Origin: Boseongicola sp.
GTDB taxonomy: Bacteria; Pseudomonadota; Alphaproteobacteria; Rhodobacterales; Rhodobacteraceae
Assembly: GCA_014075275.1 (NCBI GenBank)
Contig: CP046179.1
Coordinates: 877,932-941,931, forward strand
Length of the DNA: 64,000 nucleotides
Reading direction: 5' to 3'
Every line of letters begins with the position of its first letter. Positions within the stretch are counted from its first letter, which is position 1. The translations under genes and the position numbers were made by a program. The notes beneath the pieces were generated by a model. That model searched no databases. It was not told the origin of the DNA and worked only from the letters and a program-made list of their open reading frames with translations. Below, piece after piece: positions 58,987-64,000 of the stretch.

Positions 58987-59550
58987 ATGTCGGACGATAT
59001 CGAAATTGACCTAGATGACCTAGAGCGGCGCATGGACGGGGCCATGGTGGCCTTGCGCCAGGAATTTTTGTCACTTCGCACGGGGCGTGCATTTGCTTCG
59101 ATGTTAGAGCCAATAAATGTCGACGCTTACGGAGCAATTACGCCAATCAACCAGGTTGGTACCGTAAATGTTCCCGAGCCGCGTATGATTACAGTGAATG
59201 TCTGGGATAAACAGCTCACGGGTAAAGTTGAGAAAGCCATTCGCGAAAGCGGGCTTGGAATCAACCCGGTTGTTGACGGAACAATCATTCGCTTACCGAT
59301 TCCCGAACTTAATGAAGAACGCCGCAAAGAGTTGACCAAAGTTGCCGGTCAATATGCAGAGAACGCCAGGGTTGCTATCAGAAACGTTCGTCGTGACGGC
59401 ATGGACCAGATCAAGAAGGCCAAATCAGACGGCATGTCGGAAGATGACCAGAAATTCTGGGAAGGCTCAGTGCAGGAACTGACCGATCAGGGTATTGGAA
59501 AAATCGATTCCGCGCTGGAAAGTAAGCAAGAAGAAATAATGCAGGTGTAA
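58987..59550 (+). CDS. frr: Ribosome recycling factor
   Basis: A 187-residue two-domain protein that splits post-termination ribosomes with [23 protein letters not shown] starts the helical domain, and [20 protein letters not shown] marks the beta domain. The ATG at 58987 matches the family start ([15 protein letters not shown]); the longer open frame to 58909 is not RRF. 123 bp separate it from pyrH. Confidence 0.97.
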   Translation: MSDDIEIDLDDLERRMDGAMVALRQEFLSLRTGRAFASMLEPINVDAYGAITPINQVGTVNVPEPRMITVNVWDKQLTGKVEKAIRESGLGINPVVDGTIIRLPIPELNEERRKELTKVAGQYAENARVAIRNVRRDGMDQIKKAKSDGMSEDDQKFWEGSVQELTDQGIGKIDSALESKQEEIMQV

Positions 59551-59590
59551 AACACCGCTGGGTGAGGCAAGAATCGAGGAGACCCTAATA

Positions 59591-60310
59591 TTGGTCAAAC
59601 ACGAAAAACCCTCGCCTGAACATGTGGCGATAATCATGGACGGTAACGGTCGGTGGGCGCAAGCTCGCGGTAAGCCGCGTCTATTTGGACACCATGCTGG
59701 AGCAAGACGCGTTCGCGAAATTGTCGAAGCCTGTCCTGAGCTTGGTGTCAAATACCTGACAATATTTGCGTTTTCGACCGAGAATTGGAAACGCACTCAA
59801 TCCGAAGTTTCGGGTTTGATGAAACTTTTTAAACGATATTTGATGAGCGAAACCAAGCAATTGGTTGAATCTGGGGTTCGAGTTCGATTTATCGGTGATC
59901 GCATTCGCTTGGACGAAACGCTTGTTGCATTGATGGATGAACTCGAACTTCTCACTTGCGACAATGATCTTGTTCATCTGACGGTCGCACTGAATTATGG
60001 CGGTCGCGATGAAGTTGCACGAGCAACAAAGAGACTGTGCACAGAAGTCGCTGCTGGCAAACTCGATCCTCAGGATGTTGACGCCGAAACCTTGGCCAAA
60101 CGTTTGGATACATACGTTCTGCCCGATCCAGATTTGGTGATTCGAACCAGTGGTGAGGCACGAATTTCGAATTTCCTTCTTTGGCAGTCCGCGTATTCGG
60201 AATATGAATTCGTCGATACACTATGGCCTGATTTCACGCGACAGGAGTTTTCCAAAGTTTTGGCGTGTTATGGTCGCCGCGAAAGACGTTATGGAGCTGT
60301 GCCTGGATGA
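59591..60310 (+). CDS. uppS: Undecaprenyl diphosphate synthase
   Basis: A 239-residue cis-prenyltransferase that makes the C55 lipid carrier for peptidoglycan. The catalytic Asp is in IIMDGNGRWAQARG, RTSGEARISNFLLWQSAYSE is near the C-terminus, and the closing motif is YGRRERRYG. The start is a TTG at 59591 with GAGGAG upstream; no ATG is better placed. Its TGA overlaps the cdsA ATG by 4 bp. Confidence 0.96.
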   Translation: MVKHEKPSPEHVAIIMDGNGRWAQARGKPRLFGHHAGARRVREIVEACPELGVKYLTIFAFSTENWKRTQSEVSGLMKLFKRYLMSETKQLVESGVRVRFIGDRIRLDETLVALMDELELLTCDNDLVHLTVALNYGGRDEVARATKRLCTEVAAGKLDPQDVDAETLAKRLDTYVLPDPDLVIRTSGEARISNFLLWQSAYSEYEFVDTLWPDFTRQEFSKVLACYGRRERRYGAVPG

Positions 60311-61104
60311 GCCATGCCGGGGGTGGGCAGTGGAATGATTTGAGCCAACGACTGATTTCGGGGGGCATTGCTGCTGGCGTTGGATTGGCCGCAATGTGGA
60401 TGGGTGGCCATGTATTTCATATACTAGTTTCGATAATTTCCGGCATCATGACTTGGGAAGTCTGCCGTATGATCGGTGCCCAAAAATTTGCAGTCCCACT
60501 TGGCGTGCTTAGCGCTGCATCATTGTTATTACTTACGACATTTCCGCCTGCCTATCTGTTGCCACTAGTATTTTTGCCCGCATTGGTTGGAGTAAGCCAA
60601 CTTGAAAAACACCGCGCGACTTTTGCTCTTTTCTCATCTGCTATTTTGGTGGCCGGTTTCGGGCTGGTACATCTTAGGGATGATTTCGGATTCGAATGGG
60701 TTGCTTGGTTGGCGTTGGTCGTCATTGTCAGCGATGTTTTGGGATACTTTGCGGGTCGGTTCATTGGCGGACCAAAATTTTGGCCAAAAGTTAGCCCAAA
60801 GAAAACTTGGTCAGGCACGATTGCAGGTTGGGTTGGCGCGGCGTTCGTCGCGGTAATCTATATAATCTTGGGGCAGGCGACTTGGTCCTTGGTCGGCATA
60901 TCAATCACCGTTGCAATCGCTGGGCAACTTGGCGATGTCGCTGAAAGTGCCTTGAAGCGCCGCATGGGAGTTAAAGACAGCTCGTCCATTTTGCCGGGTC
61001 ATGGCGGCATGTTCGATAGGTTCGACGCTATGCTCGGAGCGGCTATTTTTCTTTTGTTGATCGAACAAATCATCGATTTCCCCCCTGTGCCACCGGCAGT
61101 GTAA
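60307..61104 (+). CDS. cdsA: Phosphatidate cytidylyltransferase
   Basis: A 265-residue membrane enzyme that makes CDP-diacylglycerol from phosphatidate and CTP. About seven hydrophobic segments are followed by the family signature near the C-terminus (KRRMGVKDSSSILPGHGGMF, then DRFDAML). ATGA overlap with uppS and TAATG overlap with dxr. Its product feeds PgpA's pathway (pgpA is at 23957). Confidence 0.95.
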   Translation: MSHAGGGQWNDLSQRLISGGIAAGVGLAAMWMGGHVFHILVSIISGIMTWEVCRMIGAQKFAVPLGVLSAASLLLLTTFPPAYLLPLVFLPALVGVSQLEKHRATFALFSSAILVAGFGLVHLRDDFGFEWVAWLALVVIVSDVLGYFAGRFIGGPKFWPKVSPKKTWSGTIAGWVGAAFVAVIYIILGQATWSLVGISITVAIAGQLGDVAESALKRRMGVKDSSSILPGHGGMFDRFDAMLGAAIFLLLIEQIIDFPPVPPAV

Positions 61105-62273
61105 TGCGCAAAGTCACGATATTCGGCTCAACTGGATCGGTTGGAAGCAACACAATTGACCTGATTGAGAGCGATCCCGACGCTTATGAGGTCGTTGGTT
61201 TGTCTGGCGGCACCAACATTCAGTTGCTTGCCAAACAGGCGACCTCAACCAGAGCAGGTATTGCGGTCACGGCGCACGAGGAGCTCTACCGAGATTTGCA
61301 TCACGCACTGGCTGGCACGGGAATCGAAGTGGCTGCAGGAGCGAGTGGTCTTGCAGAGCTGGCTGAACGGTCAGTTCATTGGACTATGTCTTCCATCGTT
61401 GGCGCTGCAGGTTTGATTCCTGGTCTTAAAGCACTGGAGCAGGGAACTACATTGGCCCTGGCCAACAAGGAAAGCCTAGTGACCGCCGGGACTTTGATGA
61501 TGTCCACTGCTAGAAAGCATGGCGCAACAATTTTACCAGTAGACAGCGAGCATTCCGCCGTTTTTCAGGCACTTCAAGGTGAAGAATTGGAAGCGGTAGA
61601 GCGCGTGATCTTAACAGCTTCCGGTGGTGCATTTCGAGACTGGCCTCTGTCCGATCTAGCGAATGCAACTGTTGAGCAGGCATCATCTCACCCCAACTGG
61701 TCAATGGGGCGTCGCATCACCATTGATAGCGCAAGTATGTTCAACAAGGCATTAGAACTGATTGAAGCCAAGGAGTTTTTTGGATTTTCGCCCGAGAAAA
61801 TCGAAACACTTGTTCATCCCGAAAGTCTGGTTCACGCGTTGGTTGGATATAGGGATGGGGCACTGATGGCGCATTTGGGAACTCCGGACATGAGGCATGC
61901 AATTGGCTATGCTCTGAACTGGCCCGCGCGCGAGACATTGCCCGTTGAAAGACTTGATCTTTCACAAATAGGTCAGTTGACTTTCAAAGCCCCCGACATG
62001 GAAAGATATCCTGCGCTTCGATTGGCGCGATGGGTCATGGATGAAGGTGGTTTGGCTGGCGCAGCATTCAACGCGGCAAAAGAAACCGCGCTCGACGGTT
62101 TCATTGATGGCAAAATTCGGTTCACTGATATGGCTTCGGTCGTCGAAGATGTTATCGAAATTATGTCAGGTGAATGTCTCGGTTTAGCCCCGATTACACT
62201 TGATACAGTTCAAGATACGGACCAAATGGCACGCATAAGGGCTCTGGAGTCCATGGCAAGAAGGCAAGGTTAG
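61104..62273 (+). CDS. dxr: 1-deoxy-D-xylulose 5-phosphate reductoisomerase
   Basis: A 389-residue NADPH enzyme, the first committed step of the MEP pathway. The N-terminal NADPH loop is GSTGSVGSNT, metal and substrate residues are in ILPVDSEHSAVFQAL, and the flexible loop/catalytic stretch is HPNWSMGRRITIDSASMFNK. Length is normal. One-base overlap with cdsA; rseP starts 7 bp later. Confidence 0.97.
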   Translation: MRKVTIFGSTGSVGSNTIDLIESDPDAYEVVGLSGGTNIQLLAKQATSTRAGIAVTAHEELYRDLHHALAGTGIEVAAGASGLAELAERSVHWTMSSIVGAAGLIPGLKALEQGTTLALANKESLVTAGTLMMSTARKHGATILPVDSEHSAVFQALQGEELEAVERVILTASGGAFRDWPLSDLANATVEQASSHPNWSMGRRITIDSASMFNKALELIEAKEFFGFSPEKIETLVHPESLVHALVGYRDGALMAHLGTPDMRHAIGYALNWPARETLPVERLDLSQIGQLTFKAPDMERYPALRLARWVMDEGGLAGAAFNAAKETALDGFIDGKIRFTDMASVVEDVIEIMSGECLGLAPITLDTVQDTDQMARIRALESMARRQG

Positions 62274-62280
62274 GAATTTC

Positions 62281-63618
62281 ATGGATCTGGCAGGGCTTCT
62301 CCCCTCTTTTGGAACGCTGACTTGGACAATCGCCGCCTTTGTGGTTGCGCTTTCAATTATTGTCGCTGTGCATGAATACGGCCATTATATTGTTGGGCGC
62401 TGGACTGGCATTAAGGCTGACATTTTTTCGGTTGGGTTTGGCCCTGTTATATATAGCAAAATAGACCGTCACGGAACGCGGTGGCAAATTGCAGCATTAC
62501 CCTTTGGCGGATTTGTAAAATTTCGCGGTGACGAAAATGCGGCGTCCGCCAAAGATGTTGAAGCAATGTCCGGTCTAAGTGAAGATGAGCTGCGTGCGAC
62601 GATGCATGGAGCACCATTATGGGCGCGCACATTGACCGTTTTGGCAGGTCCTGTGTTCAACTTTATCTTGTCGTTCATAGTGTTTGCATTACTGCTATTC
62701 GCACGTGGCGTAGCAAGTGACCCTATCACAATTGAAACGCTTCGGTCGCTTCCTGTTGAGACTCAAGAGTTGGAGCCTGGCGACGTTCTGTTGGCTATAG
62801 ATGGAAAAGACTTGCCCAGCTTGGAGGATTTTTCTGAGTTCACCGAAAATTTGGTAGCACAGGAAGTCATAGAATATACTGTTCGTCGAGATGGTACCGA
62901 GCGCGTTGTCTTAGGTCCATGGCTGTTTCCGCCAGTGGCCATATCGGTTTCTCCTGGCTCGGCCGCTGAAGGGGCTGGGCTACAAGTAGATGACGTAGTG
63001 GTGGCCGTCGATGATGTTGCCATTTTCCAATTCGACCAGTTGCGCGAAATCGTGCGCGCATCGAACGGTAATTCTCTAAAACTGGACGTTTGGAGAGGTG
63101 GTGAAGTTCTGAAATTTACGATGACACCTCGGCGCATGGATCTGCCACTACAAGACGGTGGTTTTGAAACGCATTTCATTATCGGAATGGGCGGCGGCAT
63201 GCTCTTTGATCCCGCAACCGAAAACCCAAGCCTGATTGAAGCCATCAATTATGGCGCTGAGCAAATCGTCTTCATTACGCGTTCTAGTATTTCGGGCCTC
63301 TATCATATGATCGCCGGTAAGATATCGACCTGCAATATCTCTGGCCCAATTGGGATTGCTGAGACGTCCGGTCAGGCGGCGGCACAGGGGTGGATATCCT
63401 TCATTTGGTTCATGGCAGTTCTTTCGACTGCGGTCGGCATGCTGAATTTGTTTCCCATTCCGGTATTGGACGGGGGCCATTTGGTTTTCTATGCGTGGGA
63501 AGCTGTGACAGGGCGCCCACCGAGCGATCAAGCATTGAAGTATCTGATGGCTGGCGGGCTTACAGTTATGCTTGCATTGATGGTGTTTGCTGTAACCAAC
63601 GATCTTTTCTGCCCCTGA
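62281..63618 (+). CDS. rseP: Site-2 metalloprotease RseP
   Basis: A 445-residue inner-membrane zinc protease that cuts anti-sigma factors and signal peptides within the membrane. The zinc motif HEYGH is at residues 31-35, the distal ligand motif is in NLFPIPVLDGGH, and between them lie two PDZ domains (about residues 130-210 and 215-290). About four membrane helices. The gene usually stands before bamA, as probably here. Confidence 0.96.
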   Translation: MDLAGLLPSFGTLTWTIAAFVVALSIIVAVHEYGHYIVGRWTGIKADIFSVGFGPVIYSKIDRHGTRWQIAALPFGGFVKFRGDENAASAKDVEAMSGLSEDELRATMHGAPLWARTLTVLAGPVFNFILSFIVFALLLFARGVASDPITIETLRSLPVETQELEPGDVLLAIDGKDLPSLEDFSEFTENLVAQEVIEYTVRRDGTERVVLGPWLFPPVAISVSPGSAAEGAGLQVDDVVVAVDDVAIFQFDQLREIVRASNGNSLKLDVWRGGEVLKFTMTPRRMDLPLQDGGFETHFIIGMGGGMLFDPATENPSLIEAINYGAEQIVFITRSSISGLYHMIAGKISTCNISGPIGIAETSGQAAAQGWISFIWFMAVLSTAVGMLNLFPIPVLDGGHLVFYAWEAVTGRPPSDQALKYLMAGGLTVMLALMVFAVTNDLFCP

Positions 63619-63706
63619 TAAGAGCCTCTTTCCGGCCCCTTAGCTGCCCAAATTCAGACATATTGCTCAAATAGTCAGAATATGTCGCAGAGATTAAGGT
63701 GCATAA

Positions 63707-63835
63707 ATGCAAGTGCTAGAACGGGGATACAAAGGCTTGGAACTGTTGGTTGAGCTCAACCTCGACCGCATGATTTCACTGCTTGCTCTTGGCGGGGCAT
63801 TGTTTCTGGCTGCGTATTTAGGCACGCCGCAATAG
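63707..63835 (+). CDS. Small membrane protein (42 residues)
   Basis: An unusually short frame with AAGGT upstream of its ATG: QVLERGYKGLELLVELNLDR then MISLLALGGALFLAAYLGTP. It has a single membrane helix and a charged N-terminus. It sits alone between rseP and the next gene and is followed by a terminator 26 bp downstream, which supports it being a real expressed unit. Function unknown. Confidence 0.6.
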   Translation: MQVLERGYKGLELLVELNLDRMISLLALGGALFLAAYLGTPQ

Positions 63836-63860
63836 GCGACACTCACTCCTTACACGCACA

Positions 63861-63896
63861 CACGGGCCGTCCTTTTTAGGGCGGCTTCGTGCTTTT
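63861..63896 (+). terminator. Rho-independent terminator after the 42-residue gene
   Basis: CACGG plus GCCGTCCT (63861-63873) pairs with AGGGCGGC plus TTCGTG (63878-63891), with one bulge, a T-loop and the tail CTTTTG. It separates the small gene from the gene starting at 63960. Confidence 0.75.
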
Positions 63897-63959
63897 GACA
63901 CCCCCCTAGAATCCCTTTACTCACAAGCCCATTAAGACTGTTTAGTCGGGCGAGGGAAC

Positions 63960-64000
63960 ATGGCTAATAATAGTGTCGCTGGAACTGTTTCTCGGCTTGT
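63960..64000 (+). CDS. Start of an outer-membrane protein gene, probably bamA (cut by window edge)
   Basis: Only 13 codons are present (ANNSVAGTVSRL after the Met), preceded by GAGGGAAC. Position directly after rseP is where bamA lies in most alphaproteobacteria, and the residues could be the beginning of a signal peptide. The identification rests on gene order alone. Confidence 0.4.
   Translation, partial: MANNSVAGTVSRL

Overview
The window is a gene-dense stretch of chromosome from an alphaproteobacterium, almost certainly a marine Rhodobacterales (Roseobacter-group) species. The evidence is a fused ispDF gene; the dusB-ntrB-ntrC-ntrY-ntrX-trkA-trkH-hfq-hflX block in one direction; an NtrC without the sigma54-contact loop, as known from Rhodobacter; a metal-site variant HemB; paired DUF6477/DUF6456 genes; a free-standing Hint-domain protein; and a stand-alone MttB-family methyltransferase. 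No prophage, IS element, CRISPR array, rRNA or tRNA was seen, and no gene-free stretch exceeds 300 bp (the longest is 14534-14808).

Layout. 1-8916, all minus: partial TetR regulator, PPK2, alpha/beta hydrolase, MetA (acetyl-CoA type by Glu111), a P-loop ATPase, a FadL-like porin, a DMT exporter with a broken ydcF in front of it, and guaA. 9110-16574: MttB methyltransferase, the divergent DUF6477/DUF6456 pair, katG, lipA and a 3'-truncated homocysteine methyltransferase-like gene. 16639-22085: diheme cytochrome c and cytochrome c', a LysR regulator, a porin, hpt, coq10-like, two lipoproteins. 22155-25596, minus: amt, cinA, pgpA, ispDF (the last three overlap by 4 bp). 25792-37759, plus: the nitrogen/potassium/Hfq block. 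37732-44167: Hint protein, penicillin-acylase-like hydrolase, a damaged beta-hydroxyacid dehydrogenase, SYLF lipoprotein, hemB. 44282-49992: membrane protein, mfd, then two genes each split by one in-frame stop (FrnE-like DsbA protein and XRE-cupin regulator). 50055-57046: arsJ with its dedicated GAPDH, an entericidin-like lipoprotein, a YejA-like binding protein, a probable Hfq-class sRNA, an MFS carrier and the glycolytic gap gene. 57134-64000: miaA, then pyrH-frr-uppS-cdsA-dxr-rseP, a 42-residue membrane peptide and the first codons of what is probably bamA.

How it works together. NtrBC and NtrYX sense nitrogen and redox state and plausibly govern amt. ispDF, dxr and uppS belong to the MEP/isoprenoid route that feeds cell-wall and quinone synthesis. 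cdsA and pgpA are phospholipid steps. rseP and the presumed bamA serve the envelope. ArsJ plus its GAPDH form an arsenate export route.

What deserves attention: (i) a three-copy intergenic hairpin element with a nearly invariant tail; (ii) a 76-nt sRNA candidate resembling the SuhB/MmgR family; (iii) five accessory genes carrying inactivating lesions while all housekeeping genes are intact, which looks like ongoing gene decay. I did not find a convincing wholly new multi-gene system; most of the window is ordinary core chromosome.
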